Source: Ignavibacteriales bacterium (GTDB lineage Bacteria; Bacteroidota; Ignavibacteria; UBA10030). Taken from it: a DNA stretch of 49,331 nt. The stretch lies in NCBI GenBank assembly GCA_026390585.1, contig JAPLFP010000170.1:1-49331 (forward strand). Reading direction: 5' to 3'. Positions 1 through 7,980 of this stretch are shown here, in pieces (position 1 is the stretch's first letter; every line of letters starts with the position of its first letter). Made by a program: the position numbers and the translations under genes. Below the pieces are notes generated by a model, which saw only the letters and a list, made by a program, of their open reading frames with translations, was not told where the DNA came from and did no database searches.

Positions 1-52
1 GGAGACGCGAAGAAAAAGGAACCCTCGCCGGGCCCGACCTGGCGAAATGAAA

Positions 53-73
53 ACGCCCCCAGAACGGGGGCGT
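53..73 (-). terminator. Intrinsic terminator after ABC permease operon
   Basis: Perfect 8-bp stem ACGCCCCC/GGGGGCGT around a 5-nt loop. Read on the minus strand it is followed by TTTTC, and it lies about 60 bases past the stop of the last ABC permease gene. Likely end of the minus-strand operon; the U run is short. Confidence 0.65.
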
Positions 74-131
74 GTGGATCCTTTTTTCCTTTGTGGCAAT
101 GTGTGAATGAGCCTCAGTCGTGCGCTGCCTG

Positions 132-1577
132 CTACCTCATATCATAACGCAGGAAAACCACAAAGGCAGCGACGAAGGCAAATACATTGAAGAGCGCGAG
201 CAATCCCAGGTCGAGCAATGCTCCGGTAACCGACGTGCCGAATGAGTAGTCAGGGTCCTTGAATTTCGGCATCTCGGAAATATCGATCTTCTCCTGCGGT
301 GGGCCTGTCATTGTACCCGATGTCGACCCGCGACCCGTCGACATCCTGATGTTAATGCCTTGCCCTCCCTTCTTCTGCACATAGTTCGTGTACTGTGCTT
401 TGTACTCCTTCATCGCGTCCTCATAACGCTTTTTCATCCCCACGTCAGTCCCTCCCAGCTTCATCGTGGCCAGCTGGAATTGCGATGCCGGTGAGATCTT
501 TGCGAGCGAGAACGCAAGGAGTTCCTGTCGACTTTTCTGGTTGTAGTAGTCTTCGTAGACACGAGCAGAATAGTCGGTGATCCCCTGCTCCATTTCCTTT
601 CTCTTCGCATCATTGTCGGTTTGAAAGTCTTTGATCGCCTGTTGCCGGTCCTCGGGTTTCATGTCCCCTATGGATCGAAATCGTTCGCGCGATCGTTTCG
701 CCATATCGTTGAAGAACTCTATTCGCGACTGAGTGGAGTAGCTGGCCAGTCTGCTTTCGATCTCATCGACCGTCGGAACCGGCATAGCCCGGCCCGCGAG
801 CATCGTCGCTGCCTTCGGCACGATAAGAACAGCACAGATCCAAATGACAAGCAGGACCAGGAACGACACACTGGAACGATGGGTCATCGCCGAAACGAAG
901 ACCCCCAGGAGCATGAAGCAGGTCGCGTACAAGACTGAGGCGAGGAAGAAGAACCCGTATCTGCCCCAGGTCGAGCCGTTCAGATCAACCCCCATGAGGA
1001 TAAGAAGAAGCGCGCTGATAAGAAATGAGATGAGCACCGGGGCCAGAATGACCAGCCAACTTCCAACGAGCTTCCCAACGATAAATTCAGCCTTGGAGAT
1101 CTTGTTGGCAAAGACAAGTTTGAGAGTTCCACTCTCCTTCTCTCCGTTGATGGCATTGTAGGTGAACAGCACCGCGATCAGACTTAGGACGATGAGAACG
1201 ACGAACGTGGGGTCGAGGAACTGGAAGGCCGCCAGCATCGGGTCGTCGGAGTATTCGCTCCGCACCAGTCGGATATCGGAATAGCGGCCAATGTCGGAAT
1301 AGCGGCCAATATCGCTATTGACACCGTTCGAGAGGATCTCCATCGGATCAGGCTTTCGCCAGGCCGAGTTCGTTACGGTCATCCAGTTGCTCTGCTGGGA
1401 AGCAAGGTCAAGCGTCATTTGAACGCCCTGCTCGTATTGTGCCACCCGCGCCTTGTAGTGTGTGATGCCCATCCAGATACTCAGGACAAGCAACAGCATG
1501 CTAACGCTTGCTGCGACGAGGAAGCGCGTGCTCTGAAGATGGTCCCTCAGTTCTTTTTCAGCTATGGTTTTCCACAT
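132..1577 (-). CDS. ABC-2 type transporter permease (distal paralogue)
   Basis: Membrane subunit of an ABC exporter, about 481 residues. It has an N-terminal membrane helix right after MWKTIAEKELRDHL, a large non-cytoplasmic loop of about 100 residues, a block of five or so hydrophobic helices (GEKESGTLKLVFANKIS lies just before them), a second charged loop, and a last helix ending FLRYDMR. The layout and the ExxxGTLKL motif match ABC-2 permeases with an extended loop. It is a clear paralogue of the gene at 1734-3173, sharing KELRD near the start, NGEKE-GTLKLVF and an LR(Y/F)D(M/L)R end. I chose the ATG at 1577 because an AAAAGGG ribosome site precedes it; the frame is open 14 codons further upstream. 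Substrate is unknown. The loop holds a recent 6-residue duplication (SDIGRY twice). Confidence 0.85.
   Translation of the reverse strand: MWKTIAEKELRDHLQSTRFLVAASVSMLLLVLSIWMGITHYKARVAQYEQGVQMTLDLASQQSNWMTVTNSAWRKPDPMEILSNGVNSDIGRYSDIGRYSDIRLVRSEYSDDPMLAAFQFLDPTFVVLIVLSLIAVLFTYNAINGEKESGTLKLVFANKISKAEFIVGKLVGSWLVILAPVLISFLISALLLILMGVDLNGSTWGRYGFFFLASVLYATCFMLLGVFVSAMTHRSSVSFLVLLVIWICAVLIVPKAATMLAGRAMPVPTVDEIESRLASYSTQSRIEFFNDMAKRSRERFRSIGDMKPEDRQQAIKDFQTDNDAKRKEMEQGITDYSARVYEDYYNQKSRQELLAFSLAKISPASQFQLATMKLGGTDVGMKKRYEDAMKEYKAQYTNYVQKKGGQGINIRMSTGRGSTSGTMTGPPQEKIDISEMPKFKDPDYSFGTSVTGALLDLGLLALFNVFAFVAAFVVFLRYDMR
1273..1308. repeat. 18-bp tandem duplication inside permease gene
   Basis: Two adjacent 18-bp units (1273-1290, 1291-1308) differing at one base encode SDIGRY twice in the extracytoplasmic loop of the distal permease. 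The paralogue has no such duplication at the matching place (GVTNDVGRTTDMR). In-frame, so the gene stays intact. Confidence 0.85.
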
Positions 1578-1634
1578 ACTGTCATGCCCTTTTGTTAGAC
1601 CGATAACGAGTGACCACAAGCATCTTAAGAATTC

Positions 1635-1706
1635 TCACGCAAAGGCGCGAAGAACGCAAAGAAAATCAGAAAACATACTCTTAGCAGACTTTGCGGCTTT
1701 GCGTGA
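1635..1706. repeat. 72-bp TCACGC inverted-repeat element without gene
   Basis: Ends TCACGCAAAGGCGC... and ...GCGGCTTTGCGTGA are inverted copies of each other and of the ends of the 474-bp GxxExxY units at 4086-4559 and 30950-31423. It sits 28 bases past the stop of the upstream permease, inside the operon. It could be a deleted remnant of such a unit, a MITE-like element, or a stem-loop attenuator. Confidence 0.6.
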
Positions 1707-1733
1707 AACGATTTTTTTCGTCTCGCGTAGTTG

Positions 1734-3173
1734 TCATCGCAAATCAAACCTCAGAAATGCATAGAATGCGCCGCCGATAAAGAGTGCGTTCAGGACTACA
1801 AGCAATCCCATATCGAACATCGAAGCGGTCATCACATCACCAAGGCTCCTCGGCTGCTCAACATATTCCGGAAGCTCGGACGGGTTCAGGGACTTCTGCT
1901 TCTCTTCCTGATCGTTCTGGCCGCCGGAGAAACGCTTGATGACAATCCGGAAGTAGTCCGCTGAGGACCCTGTCTTCTTCCTTATCGTTTCTGCAAATGC
2001 ATCCCGGTACCGGCTCAGCTGCTGCATATATCGAAATTTCATTCCCACGTCGGTCCCAGCGAGGTTCATCGCCGCAATCTGGAAGACGGCGGTGGGGGAA
2101 ACGCGCGAAATCCCGAATGCCCACCTCTCCTGCCAGTCTTTCTTATTGCGCCAATCCTCATCCAGCCTGCTGTAGAATTCCGCTCTCGCGTCCTCTCTGG
2201 CTTTTTGCAGACTGTCCTGAAACGCCGCCATGGCATTCACGAAACCGGAATCGTTCACGCTAGCACTTGATGACATGCGAGAGCTGAACCATTGTTGCGA
2301 TGCTTGCAACCATTTCTGACCTTGATCCGCCGTAAATTTCCTCTTTTGGATTTCCACGGCGTCGATGCTGGGGACGGATGCGATCTGAGACGCCAGCAAG
2401 ACGCTGCCTTTTGGAATAATGAGGACCGAGAATATCCACACAACAAGCGCGAGGAGGAAAGAAACGCTCGACCGCGACACCATCGCCGAAACCATGATGC
2501 TCAGCGTCAGAAACACACCGAAGCAGAGGAGTCCGGCGACGATGACCAGTCCGAGGCGCACCCACTCGAAGCCGCTCATCGGAATCCCGAAGCCGAGAAG
2601 CATGAGGCATCCGATGAGCAAAGGGACCAACAGCGGAACCCCCAACGCGAGGACGCTTCCGAGCAGCTTACTCAGGATGAAGCTTGCGCGGGCGACGCCA
2701 TTTGAAAAAACCAGCTTGAGCGTCCCTGCTTCCTTTTCACCGTTGATGGCATCATACCCAAACAGGATGGCAAAGAGGCTGAAAACGATAACAAAGACGA
2801 AGTTGAGATCCAGGAACCGGAAAACAGCAAAGAGCGGATCGACGCTGAATCGGCTGTTGATCAGATTCAACTCACCGGATGACCTCATGTCCGTCGTTCG
2901 CCCGACGTCGTTCGTTACTCCGTTGACCAGGATTTCCAGCGGCTGCGGCTTTCGGAAAACGCGGTCCTGGATCTGATGCCAATCTGTCTGTGCCGCGATG
3001 TTCGCAGCATTGGTGGTCTTCGCGCTCTCGTATTCATGGATACTCTCCTGGTAGTTGCGAATACCCACATAGAAGCTGAGCAGGACGAGAACTGCTGCAG
3101 CCGCGAAGGTGATGGCAAACTTCGTCGAGTAGATGATATCGCGGAGTTCTTTTTCAAGAAGGATTTTTAGCAT
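1734..3173 (-). CDS. ABC-2 type transporter permease (proximal paralogue)
   Basis: Membrane subunit of the same ABC exporter, 479 residues. One N-terminal helix (about residues 17-38) follows MLKILLEKELRDIIYSTKF. A soluble loop of about 100 residues precedes a multi-helix core that starts after NGEKEAGTLKLVFSNG; there is a second large charged loop around residues 265-400 and a final helix ending FLRFDLR. The start at 3173 has an AAGGT ribosome site a few bases upstream. It lies 54 bases after the ATPase gene and is presumably co-transcribed with it and with the paralogue at 132-1577, so the exporter may be a heterodimer of the two permeases. Substrate cannot be read from the sequence. Confidence 0.86.
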   Translation of the reverse strand: MLKILLEKELRDIIYSTKFAITFAAAAVLVLLSFYVGIRNYQESIHEYESAKTTNAANIAAQTDWHQIQDRVFRKPQPLEILVNGVTNDVGRTTDMRSSGELNLINSRFSVDPLFAVFRFLDLNFVFVIVFSLFAILFGYDAINGEKEAGTLKLVFSNGVARASFILSKLLGSVLALGVPLLVPLLIGCLMLLGFGIPMSGFEWVRLGLVIVAGLLCFGVFLTLSIMVSAMVSRSSVSFLLALVVWIFSVLIIPKGSVLLASQIASVPSIDAVEIQKRKFTADQGQKWLQASQQWFSSRMSSSASVNDSGFVNAMAAFQDSLQKAREDARAEFYSRLDEDWRNKKDWQERWAFGISRVSPTAVFQIAAMNLAGTDVGMKFRYMQQLSRYRDAFAETIRKKTGSSADYFRIVIKRFSGGQNDQEEKQKSLNPSELPEYVEQPRSLGDVMTASMFDMGLLVVLNALFIGGAFYAFLRFDLR

Positions 3174-3227
3174 TGCTGTACCTTCATATTCTTCAATGGA
3201 TCGGTGGGCGCATCAGGGGTTGGCGAA

Positions 3228-3962
3228 TCAAGCAGCAACCTTGCCCTGGATATAGTCGAGATACAGTTTCTCGAGGTTTTCATGCTCCAGCTCCGCCTTT
3301 GTCTTGACGGCCAGTAGTTTTCCTTCACTCATGATGCCCACCGTGTCGGAGATTTCCTTCGCCCGGAAGATATCGTGCGTGCTGATGAGAATCGCACGGC
3401 CCTGTGCCCGTAGTTGGTGAAGGATCGCCAGAAACTCATTGGCAGCTTTCGGATCCAATCCGCTTGTTGGTTCATCCAGGATGATGGCCGGGGCTTCTTT
3501 GACGATGGCAATGGCGAGGCCGACTTTCTGACGCATCCCTTTCGAAAATCCTTTCAGCCGCTGTTCGAACGCCTTTTCCTGCAGACCGACCTGCCGCAGC
3601 GCATTGTAGTAGTCGTCCCGTTTAAGGTTGTGCCTCCCTCCGAGGCGCGCGAAGAAGTCGAGGTTTTGCCGCGCGGTGAAATTCGGATAGAGCATGACCA
3701 CGTCGGAAAGATACGCCACGTGCTGTTTGGCAGCGAGCGGATCTTTCGTCACGTCGATTCCGTTGATGAACGGCGTCCCCTCGGTGGGATTCAGAAAACC
3801 GAGGAAGAGGTTGATGGCAGTTGTTTTCCCAGCTCCATTGTCACCAAGCAGACAAAAGATCTCTCCTGCCTTGACGGAAAACGAGACGTGATCGAGTGCG
3901 CAGAGTCCGTCTTCGTAGACTTTTGTGAGTTTCTGCGCTTCCAGAATGTTGGGTTGATCCAT
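3228..3962 (-). CDS. ABC transporter ATP-binding protein
   Basis: Cytoplasmic ATPase that powers the neighbouring permeases, 244 residues, normal for an ABC-2 exporter. Walker A GDNGAGKTT is at residues 40-48, the signature FSKGMRQK near 140, Walker B AIILDEPTSGLD near 165 and the switch histidine in ISTHD near 195. The GMRQK form of the signature is typical of ABC-2 drug/lipid/polysaccharide exporter ATPases. A good AAGGGA ribosome site precedes the ATG at 3962. The order NEW3-domain protein, (GxxExxY unit), ATPase, permease, permease suggests one operon. Family assignment is secure; substrate is not known. Confidence 0.95.
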   Translation of the reverse strand: MDQPNILEAQKLTKVYEDGLCALDHVSFSVKAGEIFCLLGDNGAGKTTAINLFLGFLNPTEGTPFINGIDVTKDPLAAKQHVAYLSDVVMLYPNFTARQNLDFFARLGGRHNLKRDDYYNALRQVGLQEKAFEQRLKGFSKGMRQKVGLAIAIVKEAPAIILDEPTSGLDPKAANEFLAILHQLRAQGRAILISTHDIFRAKEISDTVGIMSEGKLLAVKTKAELEHENLEKLYLDYIQGKVAA

Positions 3963-3997
3963 GACGGTCCCTTAGTTGATGACGATGAGTGATGGAG

Positions 3998-4071
3998 AGA
4001 GACAAATCCTAAATTCTAAATCCGAAATCTCAAATAAATCCTAAAGCACGAAATCCGAAACCCTAAAAAGC
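3998..4071. repeat. AT-rich degenerate spacer repeat
   Basis: Spacer built of near-repeats of AAATCCTAAATTC / AAATCCGAAATC. Complement-like versions (GATTTTCGATTTC...) fill 10240-10345, 10415-10455 and 48900-48960. No coding potential seen. It separates the ATPase gene from the GxxExxY unit. Confidence 0.6.
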
Positions 4072-4085
4072 CGTTACAAGAAATG

Positions 4086-4559
4086 TCACGCAAAGACGCC
4101 AAGCCGCAAAGGATGGAATGAGATTGGGTCAATCCTCGGGAAGGCCATTGACAACGCGAGAAATTCCGCGTTTGATCAGTGCATCTCCAAAATTAATCAG
4201 AAGACCTAGGCGTTTGTCGGCCAAACGCAGGTAAGTCAACAACTGCTTCTTGTGAACCGGAGCAACTTCTTCCACTGATTTCAACTCGACTATCACTTTC
4301 TCTTCAACGATCAGATCCGTCCGAAATCCCTCATCCAACATCACCGATTCATAAACCACAGGAAGCACTTGTTGACGGGAAACCATCAGACCTCGTTTCT
4401 TCAACTCATACTCTAAGGTAGCTTCATAGACCGATTCGAGTAGACCCGGGCCAAGAGTTATGTGAACCTTATATGCGGCGTCTACGATGATTGTGGCAAT
4501 CTCGTTCTCAGATATACATATTCTTTAATCTCTCTTTGCGCCTCTGCGTCTTTGCGTGA
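4086..4559 (-). mobile_element. 474-bp inverted-repeat unit carrying GxxExxY gene (copy 1)
   Basis: Bounded by imperfect 25-bp inverted ends: left TCACGCAAAGACGCCAAG..., right (complement) TCACGCAAAGACGCAGAG..., 22 of 25 matching. The second copy at 30950-31423 has exactly the same length and the same ends. The unit starts 8 bases beyond the stop of the NEW3-domain gene and points the same way as the operon. No transposase is inside and no target duplication is visible, so mobility is inferred from the duplicate copy and the matching ends only. Confidence 0.6.
4129..4515 (-). pseudogene. GxxExxY family protein, copy 1, start codon lost (ATA)
   Basis: Open frame aligned end to end with the intact copy at 30993-31379 (128 residues). 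The motif GLLESVY (G-x-x-E-x-x-Y) names the family; DLIVEEKVIVELKSV carries the D...ExK spacing of PD-(D/E)XK nuclease folds (PDDEXK_3 type). About 80 of the last 91 residues are identical to copy 2. The base that makes ATG in copy 2 gives ATA here (4513-4515), an in-frame stop lies just upstream, and the first in-frame TTG is 37 codons in (4404), beyond the GxxExxY motif. So it is either untranslated, started at ATA or another rare codon, or translated as a 91-residue fragment that keeps the ExK segment. Function of the family is not established. Confidence 0.75.
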
Positions 4560-4566
4560 GATTGTC

Positions 4567-6054
4567 TTATCTTTTCGTTAAGCGAATTCCAAACACCACA
4601 ATTCCAATCACCAACCCGACGATCAGAATCACGATAGCCGCCGTCCCAAAAATGCTCGCCTTTGCCGTGACCTGGATCGTGACGGTCTTCGGCTCCGCTT
4701 CGAGCGGCTGATTGTCCGAACGGCCGGAGATCCGAACTCGGATGTCATACTTCCCCACCCCAACATCCGGAGCCGGCTTGAACGTGAAGCTGATCCGGCG
4801 TTCCGCTGACGGGTCGAGTCGATCGATCGTATTCGGATCGATCACCTTTGTCCAGTTCAACGGAAGATCTGCGTCGATGCGGACGTTGTCGAGCCAGCGC
4901 GAGCCTTCGTTCACAATATCCAGCGTCATCGAAACTGTCTGATCCGGATTGATTTCATAATAGAGCTGCTGCGCCCTGATTTGGAATTGTCCAATGCCTC
5001 GTGGAACGAGCTCCAGCTGCGCATATCCGATACTCATACTGCGCACCTGATCTTCTGTCATCGTTTTGGAGCGATCAATCACTATTCCACTCCGCTGAGG
5101 AATAGCAAAGACATAGAACTTGATCGGCTGGTCGATCTTGAGTTCGTCGTTCGCACGGGCTGGTAAGAGGACGTTAAGGGACACATCCTTGGTATTGACA
5201 CCCTGTGTGTACTTTACCTGAGTCAGACGCGCCTGGGTCTGGGGATCCTGGAAATAGACATTCAGCTGTAGAGGGAGATTAGCAACTTCCAGCCGGAAGG
5301 TGTTCTCGGCGCTGGAGAAAAGCTCCATCCTCATTCTGTAGGTGGCTGTCGACGCGAGCGGAGCTTCCTGGCTGAATTGTTCTGTAACAATCGCTACGCG
5401 GTTGGAGGCGGCATCTTTCTGAAAATAGATTTTCTTCGAGTCCTGGTTTTGCGAGTAGATCAGTCGCACCGTTGCGACATCAACATCCTGCAGCAACGTA
5501 AACTCGATCGTTGGATTCTCACCAACCTTGAGAGCTTCGATCTTGATTTCATATGGTTGACTGATGATCGCACCCGCGTCGTTGAGCAGGGCGACGTAGA
5601 CGTCCGTAATCACGTCCGGCTGGACCAGCGAATACAGACCCTCTTCGATGTTCAGGATGCGTTTGATTTCGTTCGTGCCGCTGGTCATATTCGCCAGCGT
5701 CAGTTTCACATGCCGCTGTCCATTGGGAAGCTGTGACTTCACCGCCTTCTGGATGGCGATATAGCGGCGTTCATAGATAACAGCAAGAAACGATTGCTGA
5801 TAGTTTACCTCTGAATCGCGAAACTGGCTCTCGACCCGTTCAAGATCAGCTTTTGAAACAAGGCCTCTGTCGAACAACGATTTCTGCCGCTCGAACTCGG
5901 CTTTTGTGATGTTGTAGGCGTCAAGCGCCCTCTTCAAGCCAAGAAGTTTGTACTGGTCATCGCGCGGGTTATAGTATGTCCCCTGCTGGGAGAACAAAGC
6001 AACAGGTGCAGCCAACAGGAGGATGATCGAGAGAAACAGAATAGCGCACTTCAT
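4567..6054 (-). CDS. NEW3-domain membrane protein of the ABC exporter locus
   Basis: About 495 residues from the ATG at 6054, chosen because it begins a clear signal peptide (MKCAILFLSIILLLAAPVAL); the frame is open 27 codons further up. The order is signal peptide, an alpha-helical coiled-coil-like stretch (residues about 30-95, with RQKSLFDRGLVSKADLERV resembling TolC/membrane-fusion-protein helices), beta-rich Ig-like segments, a NEW3-type domain at about 370-460 (VNEGSRWLDNVRIDADLP...), and one C-terminal membrane helix with a short basic tail (RLTKR). Most of the protein is therefore outside the membrane. It is first in the exporter operon, so it may be an extracytoplasmic partner of the transporter. 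That is inference; no enzyme motif is seen. No clear ribosome site precedes the start. Confidence 0.75.
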   Translation of the reverse strand: MKCAILFLSIILLLAAPVALFSQQGTYYNPRDDQYKLLGLKRALDAYNITKAEFERQKSLFDRGLVSKADLERVESQFRDSEVNYQQSFLAVIYERRYIAIQKAVKSQLPNGQRHVKLTLANMTSGTNEIKRILNIEEGLYSLVQPDVITDVYVALLNDAGAIISQPYEIKIEALKVGENPTIEFTLLQDVDVATVRLIYSQNQDSKKIYFQKDAASNRVAIVTEQFSQEAPLASTATYRMRMELFSSAENTFRLEVANLPLQLNVYFQDPQTQARLTQVKYTQGVNTKDVSLNVLLPARANDELKIDQPIKFYVFAIPQRSGIVIDRSKTMTEDQVRSMSIGYAQLELVPRGIGQFQIRAQQLYYEINPDQTVSMTLDIVNEGSRWLDNVRIDADLPLNWTKVIDPNTIDRLDPSAERRISFTFKPAPDVGVGKYDIRVRISGRSDNQPLEAEPKTVTIQVTAKASIFGTAAIVILIVGLVIGIVVFGIRLTKR

Positions 6055-6312
6055 AGGATTTGCCACAGAGCTGGTCGTTGGGATGATGAGGAAGAGAACA
6101 TTCTCTTTGACGCAAAAAGGCAGAGATTGTTCCACTCAGAGAGCGTCGTCGAGAAGAATGCTTCTCAGGAGCAGAAGGTTCTCTGGCAGCGCAACTCAAG
6201 ATAGAAAGAATAAAAATGATTTCCCAGTTACCCTCCGAGGAGAAATGGCGATACTAATTCTATCAGCACGAGTGCCTTTTTGCCCATAGGCCTGGACAAT
6301 TTCGTCACAGAC

Positions 6313-6348
6313 GAAGAAGCCCCAGTCAATTCCAACTGGGGCTTCTTC
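6313..6348. terminator. 14-bp hairpin with conserved 8-nt loop (repeat A)
   Basis: Perfect stem GAAGAAGCCCCAGT with its complement around loop CAATTCCA. The same hairpin recurs at 7011-7044 and 8783-8808. It lies about 150 bases past the stop of the zinc-ribbon gene on the minus strand. It is probably a (bidirectional) terminator, although the minus-strand U run is poor here. Confidence 0.55.
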
Positions 6349-6461
6349 TATCACAACCTGTTCAGAACGACTTCAAATGTCCCGTTCACATCTACAAAAC
6401 CTCTCCTCGTCTAGAGAATTGCATCTAGGCTCATTCCGTCAGCTTGAGTTGCTGGTCAGGC
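6313..6461 (-). repeat. Small-gene-zone repeat A (attC-like right part)
   Basis: About 85-90% similar by eye to the right part of repeat B: hairpin, then CACAACCTGTTC, CCCGTTCACAT, and a boundary motif. Read in gene orientation it starts GCCTGAC (6461-6455), followed eight bases later by CTCAAGCTGACGG. That order resembles the R''-L'' half of integron attC sites. The stretch 6136-6312 between this repeat and the NEW3-domain gene holds no gene I can support. Confidence 0.55.
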
Positions 6462-6500
6462 GGTTTGCCGACAGAGCTCCAAATATGACAAGGCAACAAC

Positions 6501-6695
6501 TTAAGGTCTACCAGTTAAGAGACCGCCTATGAAAAAGCCGAATCCCAAAACTGAATCACAATGTGGACATGAGTACATAATTTCTTTTTTTACAATACCA
6601 GATACATCTTTGTGTACTTCTTCGGTCAACTCAGCTGATTCTCTTTTGGTTTTTTCCAAAGAAAGAGCTTGTTTGCAATACGGGCATTTTGCCAT
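6501..6695 (-). CDS. Small double-CxxC zinc-ribbon protein
   Basis: A 64-residue protein. CPYC (residues 4-7) and CPHC (44-47) make a likely zinc ribbon separated by a charged helical stretch (EKTKRESAELTEEVHKDV). It ends in a glycine-rich hydrophobic tail (GFGFFIGGLLTG). A very strong ribosome site (AAGGAGG, 6 bases before the ATG) shows it is a real gene. The motif GTTAGGC lies 62 bases upstream at the edge of repeat B, as for two other genes in this zone. I do not recognise a named family; a role in nucleic-acid or protein binding is only a guess from the zinc ribbon. Confidence 0.75.
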   Translation of the reverse strand: MAKCPYCKQALSLEKTKRESAELTEEVHKDVSGIVKKEIMYSCPHCDSVLGFGFFIGGLLTGRP

Positions 6696-6756
6696 TTGTT
6701 CCTCCTTATATGTACCTATCTAATATGTGTACTGCCAGATTGAACAATTTCAAATC

Positions 6757-7157
6757 GCCTAACCACAATTAGATTGACCCGCATAAGATGCAGAGTCTTA
6801 TGAACTCAAAAACCTCTTTCATCGCATCTGCTCTGCCAAAATGTCAAGCACGGCGGACGCAAAAATCGCGGAATCCGGAGGTTTCTCCTTCACGCCCAAC
6901 AAGGTTTTCTAGATCCGTAGGCACAAGTTTTCTGACATCAAGTTACGTGGTAGCCGTCCCATTGTCAAATAAGGGCAACACGACGAGGAAAATGCGATAA
7001 GGTCACAACAAAAAAGCCCCAGTCAATTCCAACTGGGACTTTTTCATCACAACCTGTTCACAACGAATTCAAGTGTCCCGTTCACATTTACAGAACCTCT
7101 GCTCGTGTAGAGTATTGCATCTAAGCTCATTCCGTCAGCTTGAGCGGCGCATTAGGC
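6757..7157 (-). repeat. Small-gene-zone repeat B (complete, about 400 bp)
   Basis: Longest copy of the modular repeat. In gene orientation it begins GCCTAAT (7157-7151) plus CTCAAGCTGACGG and ends GTTAGGC (6763-6757), so its ends are near-inverted like the outer core boxes of an integron attC. Inside are the terminator hairpin (7011-7044) and a stretch shared with repeat C (CACGCCCAACAAG, GATCCGTAGGCACAA, CCCATTGTCAAAT). The 505-base gap between the zinc-ribbon and DinB genes is almost entirely this repeat; no gene is seen in it. Confidence 0.65.
7011..7044 (-). terminator. Rho-independent terminator in repeat B
   Basis: 13-bp stem with one mismatch around the conserved loop CAATTCCA. Read on the minus strand the stem is followed directly by TTTTTTG. 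It lies about 160 bases past the DinB stop codon and so probably ends that transcript. Confidence 0.75.
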
Positions 7158-7201
7158 GGCAACATTCGCTTTGTCCATATCTTCGGCTGAAAGGATAATC
7201 A

Positions 7202-7780
7202 CTATTTTTTGGGGCGTGATTCAGGAGGTATCATCCCATTGACACGATAATACACCACCAGTTGTCCGTAATGTTCGCCTGTATGCTCAAGCATGAGATA
7301 CCAAAGGAACGAGCCGTGGACCATCCAATTGCCCCAGGGATATTTATATTCCTTGGTTAATCCCGAATCCCCTTGCTCCTTGATCAGCTTCACACCGTCG
7401 TCGGCTGTTTGTATCAGAAATTTGACAATATCTTCTTTCGTTGTGTACTTCTTCTGCAAGGAGTCTTCGCTCCCAAAGGGCCACATCGGTGTTCCTGTGA
7501 TGGCACTCATCATGTTATACTCAGCTGATGCAATGTGTATGAGGTTTTGTCCGAAGGTCCGTTCATCTTTTTGAGCTTTGAAGTCGTATTTGTCTTGAGG
7601 AAAATCCCTGGCCATCGCAATAACTTTTCCGAAGACATAGTACCATTCGGACAACAGCTCCTGAGAGGGACTTTGTGCAGCCTTGGGAGGTTCGAGCGGT
7701 TTCTTCTCCTGTGCGGAAGCGAATGTGATGAGCAACGCCGCGAGTCCCATAATAACAAGTGTAGAAACGCATCTTTGCAT
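7202..7780 (-). CDS. Exported DinB-family protein
   Basis: 192 residues from the ATG at 7780, chosen for the AAAGGAG ribosome site just upstream and because it opens a signal peptide (MQRCVSTLVIMGLAALLITFASA). The mature part is a DinB/YfiT-type four-helix bundle. Likely metal ligands are the His of LIHIASAEY and the two His of LEHTGEHYGQ; the end VVYYRVNGMIPP is typical of the family. DinB proteins use a divalent metal and include thiol-dependent transferases, but the substrate here is unknown. An exported form is less usual than the cytoplasmic one. The next gene upstream ends 200 bases away; repeat B lies directly downstream. Confidence 0.85.
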   Translation of the reverse strand: MQRCVSTLVIMGLAALLITFASAQEKKPLEPPKAAQSPSQELLSEWYYVFGKVIAMARDFPQDKYDFKAQKDERTFGQNLIHIASAEYNMMSAITGTPMWPFGSEDSLQKKYTTKEDIVKFLIQTADDGVKLIKEQGDSGLTKEYKYPWGNWMVHGSFLWYLMLEHTGEHYGQLVVYYRVNGMIPPESRPKK

Positions 7781-7980
7781 GGGTACTCCTTTGAAGAGTG
7801 GGATGATTGTTTGCTGTCGCCTGACATTGATTCGATTGATCCGCCTATTATGCGGAACACCGGATCGCGATCCGTACAACTCGCCGTTGCCGTACTCGAT
7901 CTAAATGCAATTGTCTCTTCCGTTGTTGTTGGTCACAGGCGACACGATTTCTTGGCACGGTAGGCGGGACATTTCTGATG

